Part shown: piece after piece, positions 9,433 through 19,344 of the stretch
Numbering within the stretch: position 1 is the stretch's first letter
Layout of the letters: each line of letters begins with the position of its first letter
From: Cyclobacterium marinum DSM 745
GTDB lineage: Bacteria; Bacteroidota; Bacteroidia; Cytophagales; Cyclobacteriaceae
DNA: 64,000 nt
Reading direction: 5' to 3'
Assembly: GCF_000222485.1 (NCBI RefSeq)
Contig: NC_015914.1
Span: 1,488,001-1,552,000 of the forward strand
Notes under the pieces: model-generated
What the model was told of the DNA's origin: nothing
Databases searched by the model: none
Seen by the model: the letters and a program-made list of their open reading frames with translations, nothing else
Program-made: the position numbers and the translations under genes

Positions 9433-11859
9433 ATGAAAAACATTAGCCTATTATGCCTATTGCTAACATTTTTAGCTATCCAGCCTACTTTTTCTCAATC
9501 TTTCAATTTTGGAGAAATTCAAGGAAGAGTTATTGATGAGGATGGAGGCAACCCATTAGGATTTGCCACCATTAATGTTTTCACTCTAGAAACCGAGGGT
9601 AAAAAACTAATCAATGGGGGGATCACCACTGAAGATGGAAGCTTTTCCATTGGACTTCCACAAGGAGAATTCAATGTTTTGGTTGAATTTATGGGGTATA
9701 AAGCCACAGAGATCAATAGCATCAATATTAATAGAGAGAACAGAAAACTTGTCCTTGGTGAGATTAGTTTATCCGCAGACACGGAAAGTTTGGATGAAGT
9801 GGTTGTACAAGGAGAAAAAACCCTGATGGAATTATCTTTGGATAAAAGGATTTTCAATGTTGGAAAGGACTTGTCCAATGCCGGTAGAACGGCGAACGAT
9901 ATTTTAATGAATCTACCTTCAATATCGGTAGACCCTGAAGGTGGTGTTAGCTTAAGAGGTTCTAGTAATGTTAGAATTTTAATTGACGGAAAACCTTCAG
10001 GATTGGTCAGTTTTAAAGGAAGTAGTGGATTGCAACAGTTGCCTGCCAGTATGATAGAAACAGTGGAAGTCATCACCAATCCTTCTGCTCGTTATGAAGC
10101 TGAAGGTATGGCAGGGGTAATCAACATCATATTGAAAAAGGAAAATACACAAGGTTTTAACGCATCTTTTGAAGGCACTGTAGGAAATCCCGAAAACTTT
10201 GGTCTCGCAGCCAACCTTAATTACCGGCACAAAAAGATCAATTGGTTTATCAACTATGGAGTAGCTTACAGAAAAACTCCTCGGGAGGGCACCATCGATC
10301 AGGAAGTAAGCAACGATGACACCACCTTTTATTCCCATCAAACCACCACAGGCACCGTCAATGGAATCAATAATAATATTCGCGCCGGTTTAGATTATTT
10401 CTTCAATGAAAACAGTATTCTTACAGGTTCATATCTATGGAGGCGAAGTGATTCAAGAAGATTAACCAATATTAGGTACAACGATTATGAAATGGAAGGA
10501 GGGCCTCTACAAAGCTATACCCTACGTACTCAAGATGAGGATGAAAAGGAGCCTAATTCCGAATTTAACCTTAGGTATAAACGTAGTTTCGAACAAAGTG
10601 GGCATGAATTAACCGGTGCCATCACTTATTTGGATTATTGGGAAAATTCAGATCAAGTTTATACCCAAGACGGTTATACACCATCCGGCAGTCCAATTGC
10701 CGGTGCATCTATTTACCAAACATCTGTCAACGATGAGTTTGACAGGCAGTGGCTTTTTCAATTGGATTATTCAAAGCCTATTGGTAAGGAGGGAAATTTT
10801 GAAACCGGATTCAGAAGCAGTTTCAGAAACATGGAGAATGATTTTATTGTGAGTCAAAGATTGGAATCTGGTGATTTTGAAGCCCTTCCCGGCTTGGATG
10901 ACATCTTTCTTTATGATGAAAACATTCATGCAGCTTATGCCATAATGGGTAATAAACATGAGAAATTTTCTTATCAGGGAGGACTACGTGCGGAATACAC
11001 TGATGTTACCACCACCTTGGTAAACTCAAATGAAATTAACCCAAGGGATTATGCCAACCTCTTCCCTTCTGCTCATTTTACCTACAATCTCAGTCAGGAC
11101 GATGCTTTTCAGATGAGTTATAGTAGAAGAATCAGGAGACCTGTTTATAACGACTTGAGTCCGTTTATGACTTTTTCTGATGCGAGAAACTTTTTCAGTG
11201 GCAATCCGGATCTTAACCCTGAATATACTGATGCTTTCGAATTAGGCCATATCAAATACATGGACAAAGGTTCAATTTTTTCCACTATTTACTATAGAGA
11301 CACCAAGGATAAAATTGAAAGAATAAGAAGTGTGGATGCTGAAGGAAATTCTACTACTATTCCGGAAAATTTATTAGGTGAGCAATCCATGGGTTTTGAA
11401 TTTACTACAGATTACGTCCCTATTGACTGGTGGAAATTAGATGCAAACTTTAATTTTTTCTACGCCAAAGTAGACGGCAGTAACGTATTGGACACTTATA
11501 CGGCAGACACTTACTCTTGGTTTACAAGACTCACCTCTAGATTCACCTTCGCTAACGGCTTGGATCTTCAGGTACGTGGAAATTATGAAGGCAGAAGAAA
11601 AGTGGCTCAAGGCGTACAAAAAGCGATGGCTTTTATGGATATATCGGCAAGTAAAGACATTATGAAAGGAAGGGGGACATTGATTCTTAATGTGTTGGAT
11701 GTATTTAATTCAAGAAGAAATCGTTACCTATTTGAAGGTCCGGGTTTCAAAACAGTAGGGGATATTTTCCCTCGGAAAAGACAAATCAACCTTACATTAA
11801 ATTATCGCATCAAACAATCTAAAGACCAAAGCAAGTCTAAGCTTATGGGTGCTGAATAA
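9433..11859 (+). CDS. TonB-dependent receptor, outer-membrane beta-barrel family
   Basis: The 808-residue protein has a signal peptide ending around FSQS (residues 20-23), a carboxypeptidase-regulatory-like domain (about 30-115) and a plug containing LDEVVVQGEK, VSLRGSSNVRILIDGKPSG and EAEGMAGVINIILKKE. A barrel of the OMP_b-brl_3 type follows. I start it at ATG 9433 because the codons before it do not form a signal peptide and a -7 element lies between. Unlike SusC it has no SusD partner. Family members of this sort are usually tied to metal or siderophore uptake, or are uncharacterised, so the ligand cannot be read from the sequence. It is monocistronic, with a strong terminator 5 bp after its stop. 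Confidence 0.93.
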   Translation: MKNISLLCLLLTFLAIQPTFSQSFNFGEIQGRVIDEDGGNPLGFATINVFTLETEGKKLINGGITTEDGSFSIGLPQGEFNVLVEFMGYKATEINSININRENRKLVLGEISLSADTESLDEVVVQGEKTLMELSLDKRIFNVGKDLSNAGRTANDILMNLPSISVDPEGGVSLRGSSNVRILIDGKPSGLVSFKGSSGLQQLPASMIETVEVITNPSARYEAEGMAGVINIILKKENTQGFNASFEGTVGNPENFGLAANLNYRHKKINWFINYGVAYRKTPREGTIDQEVSNDDTTFYSHQTTTGTVNGINNNIRAGLDYFFNENSILTGSYLWRRSDSRRLTNIRYNDYEMEGGPLQSYTLRTQDEDEKEPNSEFNLRYKRSFEQSGHELTGAITYLDYWENSDQVYTQDGYTPSGSPIAGASIYQTSVNDEFDRQWLFQLDYSKPIGKEGNFETGFRSSFRNMENDFIVSQRLESGDFEALPGLDDIFLYDENIHAAYAIMGNKHEKFSYQGGLRAEYTDVTTTLVNSNEINPRDYANLFPSAHFTYNLSQDDAFQMSYSRRIRRPVYNDLSPFMTFSDARNFFSGNPDLNPEYTDAFELGHIKYMDKGSIFSTIYYRDTKDKIERIRSVDAEGNSTTIPENLLGEQSMGFEFTTDYVPIDWWKLDANFNFFYAKVDGSNVLDTYTADTYSWFTRLTSRFTFANGLDLQVRGNYEGRRKVAQGVQKAMAFMDISASKDIMKGRGTLILNVLDVFNSRRNRYLFEGPGFKTVGDIFPRKRQINLTLNYRIKQSKDQSKSKLMGAE

Positions 11860-11863
11860 AAAC

Positions 11864-11910
11864 AAAAGCACCATTGGTCAATCTCTAACTTGTTGACCAA
11901 TGGTGCTTTT
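11864..11910. terminator. Bidirectional terminator between the receptor and tag
   Basis: There is a perfect 18-bp inverted repeat (11864-11881 and 11893-11910) with an 11-nt loop. T-rich tracts leave the stem in both directions. It serves the receptor gene from the left and the tag gene from the right. Confidence 0.9.
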
Positions 11911-11964
11911 CAGTTTATTTTAAGCAAAAGTTCATTAGGCAGAGAACAAAAAAAGAGGATAAAA

Positions 11965-12567
11965 CTATTTTGCCATTCTTTTCACTTCCTGATGTCGGAA
12001 ACATTGAACCAGGTGATCATTCACTATGCCTGTGGCTTGTAAATGAGCGTACACGGTAGTACTTCCTAAAAACTTAAAGCCATAATTCTTCAGCTCTTTA
12101 GCTACTTTATTGGACAAATCGGTTGTAGCTGGAACTTCTTGCATATTTTTCCAAGCATTTTGTATGGGTTTACCATCAACAAAATCCAACATAAACCCGG
12201 TAAAGGTTCCGTATTTTTCTTGAACTTCTATGAAGCGACGGGCATTGATCACTGCTGCTTCAACTTTCATCCGATTGCGAACAATACTTGGATCTGCAAT
12301 TAAATTATTTATATCTTCCTCAGAAAAATGTGCAACCTTTTGGTAATCAAAATCCTTGAAAGCTTTCGCATATCCTTTCCTTTTCTTTAAGATGGTTGCC
12401 CAACTTAAACCGGCCTGAGCACTTTCCAGCACCAAAAACTCAAAGTGGGTTCTATCACTATACACCGGCACTCCCCATTCTTCATCATGATACCTGATAT
12501 AATCTTCAAACCCGAGACACCAAGGGCAACGAAAATTTTGGGTTTGATTGTGCATGTAATCGCTCAT
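11965..12567 (-). CDS. tag: DNA-3-methyladenine glycosylase I
   Basis: The 200-residue protein excises 3-methyladenine from alkylated DNA to start base-excision repair. Tag hallmarks are present: an N-terminal zinc-site cysteine region (RCPWC), YIRYHDEEWGVP, the catalytic-pocket motif ESAQAGLSWATILKKR, and a C-terminal His/Cys pair in VNDHLVQCFRH. The length fits the family (about 190). The start is ATG 12567; an in-frame ATG three codons later (12558) is also possible. It stands alone, convergent with the receptor gene across a bidirectional terminator. Confidence 0.96.
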   Translation of the reverse strand: MSDYMHNQTQNFRCPWCLGFEDYIRYHDEEWGVPVYSDRTHFEFLVLESAQAGLSWATILKKRKGYAKAFKDFDYQKVAHFSEEDINNLIADPSIVRNRMKVEAAVINARRFIEVQEKYGTFTGFMLDFVDGKPIQNAWKNMQEVPATTDLSNKVAKELKNYGFKFLGSTTVYAHLQATGIVNDHLVQCFRHQEVKRMAK

Positions 12568-12740
12568 ATTGTTACAGGATTTCTAAGAAATATAGTCAAT
12601 TCCAAGATCATCACAGCATCCAAGCCAATGAAATCGCACAATTAAGAATTTGTATCAATAAAAATCAAAAACTAGAACCTCCGGATATTCAGCCATTGCA
12701 TTATATACTAAAATAAGCATTGACAAATATTTCAACTTAT

Positions 12741-13409
12741 TTAAATGCCTTTTACGACTTCTTTCTTAGGCAAGGCAATACTCCACATTCCTCTTAAATC
12801 ACCTACTTGATAATTTATCGCCTTGTCATCAGGGTATAGATTTTTTATCTTTTCAGCCGTCCCTTCTTGGATATCTTTCCCCGGTTGCCCGTGACAATTG
12901 AGGCATAGACCATTTGGTATCGTGATCGCTTTGGTAAATAACAAAACCTGTCCATCCTCAATTTTTTGGATATTGGCTTGATTCTCTATTTTATTTTCAC
13001 TGTTATAGGCATAAGCATCCAGTAATTCATTCTCTGTTGCATTAGGAATATTCTTTGGGTTTCGATTTTTTTCCGAAACTCTTCTAATGGTGACTTTATA
13101 TTTATCTGCCACTTCTTTGGTAATGGCAAGGGCTTCTACATTACAAAAGCTTACTGCCCCTTCAGGACCTTTTTCCTGTATGGCTTTCTGCAATGTACCC
13201 ATTAGGGATTTTTGGGCTTCCATACTGATCTCCTCCCCCCACTCCATGGCATGCGTTGTAATTTCAGCTTCACTTAGCTTTTTTACCTCATTTGCTTTAT
13301 TTACCTCATCCACGAGTGCCCTGTCAATTTTTTTTCCATTATTGCAACTGCTAATTCCAATAATCAGGGAAAGTCCTATTATCTGCCAATTGTATTTCAA
13401 GCCCATCAT
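12741..13409 (-). CDS. DUF3365 (Tll0287-like) heme lipoprotein
   Basis: The 222-residue protein has a lipoprotein signal (GISSC). Its DUF3365 domain contains the segment PEGAVSFCNVEALAI and ends in IPNGLCLNCHG, a CxxCH c-type heme site near residue 167, followed by DLRGMWSIALP. Members of this family are periplasmic c-type heme sensors or electron carriers, free or fused to histidine kinases. No partner is adjacent here. ATGs at 13409 and 13406 are equivalent starts. Its role is unknown; sensing or electron transfer is inference. Confidence 0.85.
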   Translation of the reverse strand: MMGLKYNWQIIGLSLIIGISSCNNGKKIDRALVDEVNKANEVKKLSEAEITTHAMEWGEEISMEAQKSLMGTLQKAIQEKGPEGAVSFCNVEALAITKEVADKYKVTIRRVSEKNRNPKNIPNATENELLDAYAYNSENKIENQANIQKIEDGQVLLFTKAITIPNGLCLNCHGQPGKDIQEGTAEKIKNLYPDDKAINYQVGDLRGMWSIALPKKEVVKGI

Positions 13410-13612
13410 TTATCTATTGCGTTTTATTATTAAATATACGGACTAATCAAAAAAAAGACAACCTCCCAAGTCTCCTTTGCCGAAGTGCTGAAAGTAGGTG
13501 GGATACACATTAAAACCAATGTTCAATCTTGATCTAAATTAATAAAGAGGCTTTTTTGGTTCCACAAACATATAAAATAAATCTGTGTCGGGTAATCATC
13601 AACATTATTGCT

Positions 13613-13620
13613 TAATTTTG
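13613..13620 (+). promoter_or_regulatory. Candidate -7 element for prfA
   Basis: TAATTTTG matches TAnnTTTG and lies 19 bp before the prfA ATG, implying a very short leader. No convincing -33 was found. Confidence 0.4.
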
Positions 13621-13639
13621 CCTTCCAAATACAACAAGC

Positions 13640-14716
13640 ATGCTGGACAAACTTGAAGCAATAAAAGATAGATTTGAAGAAGTTTCACAACTCATCATCC
13701 AACCGGATGTAATGAGTGACATGGGAAATTACACCAAGCTGTCTAAGGAATACAAAGACTTGGAAAAAGTTGTTGCTGCATATGACAGTTACAGACTCAC
13801 CTTAGAAAATATAGAAAGCACGAAGGCAATCTTGGAAAAGGAAAAAGATCCGGAATTCCGTGAAATGGCCAAAATGGAATGGGAGGAATTGAAAAACAAA
13901 AAAGATGAGATGGAGGAAGATCTCAGAAAAATGTTAATCCCAAAAGACCCCAATGATTCTAAAGACTGCATTCTTGAGATTAGAAGTGGTACAGGAGGAG
14001 ATGAAGCTGCCATCTTTGCAGGAGATCTTTTTAGAATGTATCAAAGGTTTAGCGAAAAGCAAAACTGGAACCTTACCATTTTGGATTTGACCTTCGGAAC
14101 TTCCGGAGGTTATAAAGAGATCATAAGCTCGGTTTCCGGTGCAGATGTTTACGGAATGCTTAAATATGAATCCGGTGTTCATCGGGTACAGCGGGTGCCT
14201 GCCACGGAAACCCAAGGACGGGTTCATACTTCTGCGGCCACAGTGGCTGTTTTGCCTGAAATGGAAGAAGTGGATGTGGAAATAGACATGAATGAAGTAA
14301 GGAAAGACACCTACTGCTCCTCCGGACCGGGCGGACAATCTGTAAACACCACCTATTCAGCTGTACGGCTTACCCACGAACCTTCAGGGATTGTGGTTAC
14401 CTGTCAAGACCAAAAATCACAAATTAAAAACTTTGAAAAAGCACTTAAGGTTTTGCGGTCAAGGATTTATGAAATAGAACTTGCTAAACATAATGAGGAA
14501 GTTGGAGCCCAAAGAAGGTCTATGGTTGGAAGTGGCGACAGGTCTGACAAAATCCGAACCTATAATTACCCACAAAGTAGGGTGACAGATCACCGCATCA
14601 ATAAAACCGTTTATAACCTTCCGGAAGTAATGGAAGGCAGTATAGAAGACTTTATAAGTGCTTTAAGATTTGCTGAAAATGCTGAAAAAATGAAAGGTGG
14701 AGGAATGGAAGATTAG
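13640..14716 (+). CDS. prfA: Peptide chain release factor 1
   Basis: The 358-residue protein ends translation at UAA and UAG codons. The tripeptide anticodon PxT is present as PAT in [13 protein letters not shown], which separates it from RF2 (SPF). The catalytic GGQ is at residues 231-233 ([16 protein letters not shown]). The N-terminal coiled-coil domain and the C-terminal [13 protein letters not shown] segment are intact. No in-frame UGA programmed frameshift was seen, as expected for RF1. It is monocistronic with a strong terminator 72 bp downstream. The hemK/prmC methyltransferase often found beside prfA is not here. Confidence 0.98.
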   Translation: MLDKLEAIKDRFEEVSQLIIQPDVMSDMGNYTKLSKEYKDLEKVVAAYDSYRLTLENIESTKAILEKEKDPEFREMAKMEWEELKNKKDEMEEDLRKMLIPKDPNDSKDCILEIRSGTGGDEAAIFAGDLFRMYQRFSEKQNWNLTILDLTFGTSGGYKEIISSVSGADVYGMLKYESGVHRVQRVPATETQGRVHTSAATVAVLPEMEEVDVEIDMNEVRKDTYCSSGPGGQSVNTTYSAVRLTHEPSGIVVTCQDQKSQIKNFEKALKVLRSRIYEIELAKHNEEVGAQRRSMVGSGDRSDKIRTYNYPQSRVTDHRINKTVYNLPEVMEGSIEDFISALRFAENAEKMKGGGMED

Positions 14717-14788
14717 GATCTTTAACCAGAAATTGAGATTTTCTTAACTTCATTGAAAAATTTAATTGAGTTCAAGCACTCTAAACAC

Positions 14789-14818
14789 AAACCTTGACAG
14801 GTATTTCTGTCAAGGTTT
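14789..14818. terminator. Terminator between convergent prfA and the YCF48-type gene
   Basis: A perfect 12-bp stem (14789-14800 and 14807-14818) with a 6-nt loop is followed on the plus strand by TATTTT. It probably serves both convergent genes. Confidence 0.85.
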
Positions 14819-14840
14819 TATTTTGCACTAAATCAAATCC

Positions 14841-17651
14841 CTAAAGTATAAGTATTTTTCTTTTATACTCTTTGGTTCTGGTCCGAATAAGTAACACATG
14901 CAAGCCCTTCGGTAGGTCAGGGATAAAGTAGATAAATTGCCCGGTAGTGATGGCTACCTCTTTTATTTTCAGCCCCATAGAATTGTATACAGCAATATGA
15001 TCTAATCCGGCAATACCTTCTAAAGATACATGTACATCGCCGGAGAAAGAAGGGCTTGGAAACACTTCAATCCTTACATCGGTTGATTCCTCTTCAATTG
15101 CCGTGATAAGGTTTACATTAACAGAAAGTTCTCTACTTGGCCCTTGTTCGCAAGCATTTACCGGCGTCACTTGGACCACATGGTCCCCAGGGCTTGTCCA
15201 ATTGACACGTAGGGTAGAGGTGCCTTGCCCACTTATTATTTCACCACCTCCGGAGATTGACCATTGATAGTTAATATCCTGCTCTCCAACCACCTCATAA
15301 TCTGCTTCTTGAAAACCAATCTTAACAGCACCTTGAATTTCAGACGGCTGATTCGGAACGGTTATGACACGCACAATCTTTTCCGTAGTAGGCCCTTCGC
15401 CGCAAGGGTTCCTGCTTGAAACTTTAACAATATGCTCGTCTAAATTGGTCCATTCAATGGTAACTACTGCAGTTCCTTGTCCTTCCCTTACTACTCCTCC
15501 TGTGGCTTCCCAAAAATATTCAGTACCCGGAACATCATCTACATTATATTCTTCCAAAGTATTGACACAGACCACACCCTCACCTTGAATAACAGTGGTT
15601 TCCTTAGGCTCTTCTGAAACCACTACTTCCAATGCAGTAGTTTCTCCATTTCCACAATTATTGGCTCCCCTAACCATTACGGCATTTCTACCCGGTGTAT
15701 CCCATCTTATCACCACTCTGGTGGTACCTTGACCTTGAATTACAGTTCCACCATCAACCCTCCAGTCGTATTCCACACCTTCTAAACCGAAATCCTGAAC
15801 CGAATAGATTTGTTGACTTATACAAATATTATCCTCGCCAAAAATGGTAGGGATAACGTCTGGCACCTGACAAGTATATTGGAAGAGCAAACCATTTTCC
15901 CCAACTGCATACCCTACGTTCAAATCCCCAAAACTAATACCTGTAAAATTTTGAAAAGTAGCTGTTTCTAATCGTCCCCAATTTTCCCCCGCATCAAAGG
16001 TCCGTATGATCAAACCGTTTTCACCGGTAATAAAGCCTACAGATTCATCGAGAAATTCGATATCAGTCAAAGGCATATCGAAACCTGTATGGATTTGCTC
16101 CCAATTCAACCCTTTGTCAACAGTTTTAAATACAGCACTACTTTGACTTACGGCTATGGCAGAATTTTCATCCAAAACTGACAGTGCATTTAAGTCTACA
16201 TTGGTTCCAATACTTACTTTTTGCCAATTGAAGCCTCCATCAGAGCTAATTAAGACCATCCCTCCTTCTCCAATGATCAATCCATCATTTTCGTTAAAGA
16301 AAGCTATGTCTTTAAGATTAACATCATCATAACCAGAAGAAACCTCCTCCCAGTTTAACCCTTGGTTTTCAGTCCTTGAAATTAATCCTCTGTCTCCAAT
16401 CACAAAGCCAATATCAAAATCGAAAAAATAAAGTCCATTTACATTCTTTATTGTACCAGGATTGAGCGTAGTCCAGTTTACTCCGGAGTTTCGTGTAGAA
16501 ATAATATTCCCATTATTACCAGAAACAAACCCGGCAGTACTGGTAACAAAGTATACCGCATTGAACGGCAAAGAAATCGATCTGGAACGATCTGTCAACC
16601 GAGCACCTCCATTTGTCGTTGTAATAATTAGACCGTTTTCTCCGACTATATACCCTTTTTGATCTGTCACAAACTCTACTCCTTTATAGTCACTAGGAGT
16701 TCCGGAAAGCCTCAAACTCCAACTCGAGCCGGTATTGTTTGAAGAGATCAAAACACCACTTGGTGCTACTGCCAAAACATTATTGGTTTCCGGTCTAATA
16801 GATAAGCGCTCGATATTTTCTACAGTTCTTGAAATAGCACCGATAAATGTTAGCCCTCCATTGGCTGTGCGCAAAACTGTTCCTCCATCGCCACTAATTA
16901 CCCCTATCAGGGGATAAGAGGGATTAAAAATTACATCCTTTAGGTCTGTATCAATACCGCTGTTAATAAATTGCCAATTTTGGGCGCCATCTTCTGTTTT
17001 GATAATGGCACCTTCATCACCGACAGCATATCCGGTAGTGTCATCCGTAAAATGCACAGCGTTTAAGGCCACATCAAACCCGGAATCAAACAGTTCCCAA
17101 GTCAGGCCTGCGTTATTTGTTTTAAGAATTTCCGAATCAGCAGTTACCGCATAACCGAGGAGATCGCCCACAAAAGATATTTTATTGACGGATGCTTCTG
17201 TTGGAATATTAACAGCAACCCAGGTAGCACCACCATTGGTTGAGCGTAAAATAGTGCCGTTATTACCACTAATGAGCATTATGTTTTCATCAATCTGGAC
17301 AACATTATTTAACATCTCTCCTTCCGGATAATCGGGTTTAGCCCAACTAAGACCACCATCTGTGGTTCTGAAAATAAGTCCTTCATCTCCAAGCAAAATC
17401 CCATTTAAATCATCAAAAAATGAGACATCAATAACTTCCATACGCACAGGGAGCTCCATCTCTATCCAGCTTAGCCCCCCATCTATAGACTTCAACAATA
17501 TGTTTTCTCCTCCTATATAACCAACATTGGTGTTTACCCATTGAATAGATTTGTAGTCATTCCCCCAACTTCCTACTCTTCTCCAACTTTGACCAAATCC
17601 AACTTGAAAAAGTAAAAAAGTAAAAAAACATAAAAGTAAACCCCGCTTCAT
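14841..17651 (-). CDS. T9SS-exported double YCF48-type propeller protein with PKD-like modules
   Basis: The 936-residue protein has a signal peptide (about 1-20, ending GFGQS). About 14 degenerate repeats of 40-47 residues follow (core G-x-x-G-x-I-x-x-T-x-x-G-G-x-x-W), the YCF48/BNR type. Fourteen repeats would make two seven-bladed propellers. Three PKD/Ig-like modules come next (about 610-855), each with a cysteine in NNC, NPC or NAC and a conserved GQGT. The last 75 residues are a T9SS type A sorting domain (VFPSPSFSGDVHV, then GLHVLLIRTR and KRKILIL). It is therefore secreted and probably anchored on the surface by the gliding/T9SS apparatus. The start at 17651 lies 32 bp from a -7 element. 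The function is unknown; adhesion or binding is inference. Confidence 0.88.
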   Translation of the reverse strand: MKRGLLLCFFTFLLFQVGFGQSWRRVGSWGNDYKSIQWVNTNVGYIGGENILLKSIDGGLSWIEMELPVRMEVIDVSFFDDLNGILLGDEGLIFRTTDGGLSWAKPDYPEGEMLNNVVQIDENIMLISGNNGTILRSTNGGATWVAVNIPTEASVNKISFVGDLLGYAVTADSEILKTNNAGLTWELFDSGFDVALNAVHFTDDTTGYAVGDEGAIIKTEDGAQNWQFINSGIDTDLKDVIFNPSYPLIGVISGDGGTVLRTANGGLTFIGAISRTVENIERLSIRPETNNVLAVAPSGVLISSNNTGSSWSLRLSGTPSDYKGVEFVTDQKGYIVGENGLIITTTNGGARLTDRSRSISLPFNAVYFVTSTAGFVSGNNGNIISTRNSGVNWTTLNPGTIKNVNGLYFFDFDIGFVIGDRGLISRTENQGLNWEEVSSGYDDVNLKDIAFFNENDGLIIGEGGMVLISSDGGFNWQKVSIGTNVDLNALSVLDENSAIAVSQSSAVFKTVDKGLNWEQIHTGFDMPLTDIEFLDESVGFITGENGLIIRTFDAGENWGRLETATFQNFTGISFGDLNVGYAVGENGLLFQYTCQVPDVIPTIFGEDNICISQQIYSVQDFGLEGVEYDWRVDGGTVIQGQGTTRVVIRWDTPGRNAVMVRGANNCGNGETTALEVVVSEEPKETTVIQGEGVVCVNTLEEYNVDDVPGTEYFWEATGGVVREGQGTAVVTIEWTNLDEHIVKVSSRNPCGEGPTTEKIVRVITVPNQPSEIQGAVKIGFQEADYEVVGEQDINYQWSISGGGEIISGQGTSTLRVNWTSPGDHVVQVTPVNACEQGPSRELSVNVNLITAIEEESTDVRIEVFPSPSFSGDVHVSLEGIAGLDHIAVYNSMGLKIKEVAITTGQFIYFIPDLPKGLHVLLIRTRTKEYKRKILIL

Positions 17652-17683
17652 ATAAATGCCTAAGTCTAAATAAATTATACTTA

Positions 17684-17691
17684 CAAAAATA
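17684..17691 (-). promoter_or_regulatory. Candidate -7 element for the YCF48-type gene
   Basis: TATTTTTG on the minus strand matches TAnnTTTG, 32 bp upstream of the start at 17651. No -33 TTTG is seen. It lies downstream of the gldJ-like terminator, so the two genes are probably separate transcripts. Confidence 0.35.
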
Positions 17692-17791
17692 ATATATAAT
17701 TCAGCATATAACAGAAAAAAGAAATTTAATATGTTACCTCTATCTGAAAGACCTTTTTCCTATTACAAAATCAAAAAATAGGGATATAAAA

Positions 17792-17813
17792 AAAAGGGCA
17801 ATAAAGCCCTTTT
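17792..17813 (-). terminator. Terminator after the gldJ-like gene
   Basis: AAAAGGGC/GCCCTTTT arms (17792-17799 and 17806-17813) flank a 6-nt loop, with T-rich sequence following on the minus strand. It begins 25 bp past the gldJ-like stop. Confidence 0.75.
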
Positions 17814-17838
17814 CCTAAAACTTAAATAAGTTTAAATG

Positions 17839-19083
17839 TTATCTGTCTTTACCCCCTACAGCAATCATGGCACATCTAAAACCAATATGATTGGAAGAAG
17901 AATCCTGATGCATAAATCTTCTGGTACCCGGGGCCAACCAATAAGCGACATCTCTCCACGATCCACCTTTAAAAACCCTGAAATTATCGTCAATCAAAGT
18001 GGTATTGTAAGTATCTTCTTCATCATTTGTACCATCTTTCCTTATAGGATTGAGGTCATCAAAATCCTGAAATGAAAGTGGCCTATAAACATCCTGGACC
18101 CACTCATTCATATTACCGGCCATATTGTACAAGCCAAAATCATTTGGAGGGAAATCATAAACATTGGTAGGTATGATCTCTCCATCGTTGGAGACACTTC
18201 CTGACAGACCGGCATAATCCCCTCGGCCCCTTTTAAAGTTGGCCAAGAAATCACCTTGTCTTGATTTTCTTTTGATATTGTATGGGTTTCTTGGTCCCCT
18301 TCCATCCCAAGGATAAATTCTACCATTCTCTTGGTTTTCATCCATGTATTGTGTCCCGATCATCCCTTTAGCCGCAAATTCCCATTCTGCCTCATTAGGA
18401 AGTCGATAATTTGGAAAAACCACGCCTCGTTCTATTAATTGATCAAAAGAAAGCTCAGCAGTTTCTTCTTCATCACCCTTTTTATTCTTTCCTCCAAAAT
18501 TCCTTTCTCGTTCTAACTCATTTACATATTGGGTTCTCCAAGCACTGTATGCATTGGCTTGCGTCCAACTTACACCTGCGACAGGGTAGAAATTAAAGCC
18601 GGGATACCGGAAATAATAAGTTGAGTAAACATCATTGTAAGACATTGCATTTGCCCATACATTTTCGTTTGGCTCTAACTTCTTAAGAGAATCAGCACTT
18701 ACGCTATCTGCTATATTAAAAAGAAACTCTTTATAGTCTACATTGGTAACCTCCGTTTCATCCATATAAAAGGAAGCAATTGTTACCGTTCTTTCAACAT
18801 TATCACGGAAACCCATTATGTCTTGTTCCTGCGATCCCAAAACAGCTCTTCCTCCTTGGATGAAAACCAGTCTTGGTCCGATTACCTCTCGTGGAAGCCT
18901 AAATACCTGAAATGCTGAATCTTCTTCATCAAAACTATATTTAGCTCCTGTTGATGCACTTACACCTCCGGGGTTACTAGCGGTTCTTCTTGAACTTTGT
19001 TGACCACAAGAAGAAACCAATATCCCCAGTAAAGCTACTGCAACAAAAAAACTAAAATGAAAATTTTTATTCTCAAATTTCAT
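17839..19083 (-). CDS. gldJ: GldJ-like gliding-motility lipoprotein (SUMF1/FGE fold)
   Basis: The 414-residue lipoprotein (lipobox VSSC, Cys26) has a formylglycine-generating-enzyme-like fold: FIQGGRAVLGS, SFYMDETEVTNVDYKEFL, YPVAGVSWTQANAYSAWR, YRLPNEAEWEFAAKG, FGLYNMAGNMNEWV and FKGGSWRD, then RRFMHQDSSSNHIGFRCA. It keeps the C-terminal GFRC cysteine but lacks the paired upstream cysteine of active FGE, so a structural role is likely. The phrasing is closer to GldJ than GldK, though at 414 residues it is shorter than typical GldJ. GldJ and GldK are outer-membrane lipoproteins needed for gliding and T9SS. No gldK-L-M-N cluster is nearby. The gene name is a best guess; the family is secure. 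Confidence 0.7.
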   Translation of the reverse strand: MKFENKNFHFSFFVAVALLGILVSSCGQQSSRRTASNPGGVSASTGAKYSFDEEDSAFQVFRLPREVIGPRLVFIQGGRAVLGSQEQDIMGFRDNVERTVTIASFYMDETEVTNVDYKEFLFNIADSVSADSLKKLEPNENVWANAMSYNDVYSTYYFRYPGFNFYPVAGVSWTQANAYSAWRTQYVNELERERNFGGKNKKGDEEETAELSFDQLIERGVVFPNYRLPNEAEWEFAAKGMIGTQYMDENQENGRIYPWDGRGPRNPYNIKRKSRQGDFLANFKRGRGDYAGLSGSVSNDGEIIPTNVYDFPPNDFGLYNMAGNMNEWVQDVYRPLSFQDFDDLNPIRKDGTNDEEDTYNTTLIDDNFRVFKGGSWRDVAYWLAPGTRRFMHQDSSSNHIGFRCAMIAVGGKDR

Positions 19084-19344
19084 GCGACAAGTTTTAAGTT
19101 TTGTCTTAATAAAACGCTAATATATGACCAATAATATATTATAACAATATTCTTTTTCTCTCCAAACACAAGATAAAAACCAATTATATCAAATTCCTGT
19201 GAAAAACAGCAAAAATAATTGTACAATCTCAACTATTCTCCACACGAAATATCCTCCTAAATTTAAAAAAAAGAAGGATAAATTTAATAATTATCCATTC
19301 TAATTGACTGTTTATTAAATATATCCACCCTCCATGGCTAGCAT

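Noticed and set aside
9519..10079. 186-codon open frame on the minus strand
   Set aside because: It is antisense to the receptor gene, low in complexity (Ser/Leu/Pro-rich) and has no recognisable motif; a shadow of the real gene.
14799..14813. A 15-base match (AGGTATTTCTGTCAA) with 23823-23837
   Set aside because: One copy is part of the prfA terminator and the other lies before hflK with no paired arm; no wider repeat exists, so chance is likely.
17839..19083. GldJ-like protein as the maturase for the sulfatase at 46946-48283
   Set aside because: It lacks the paired active-site cysteine of FGE and carries a lipoprotein signal of gliding type.
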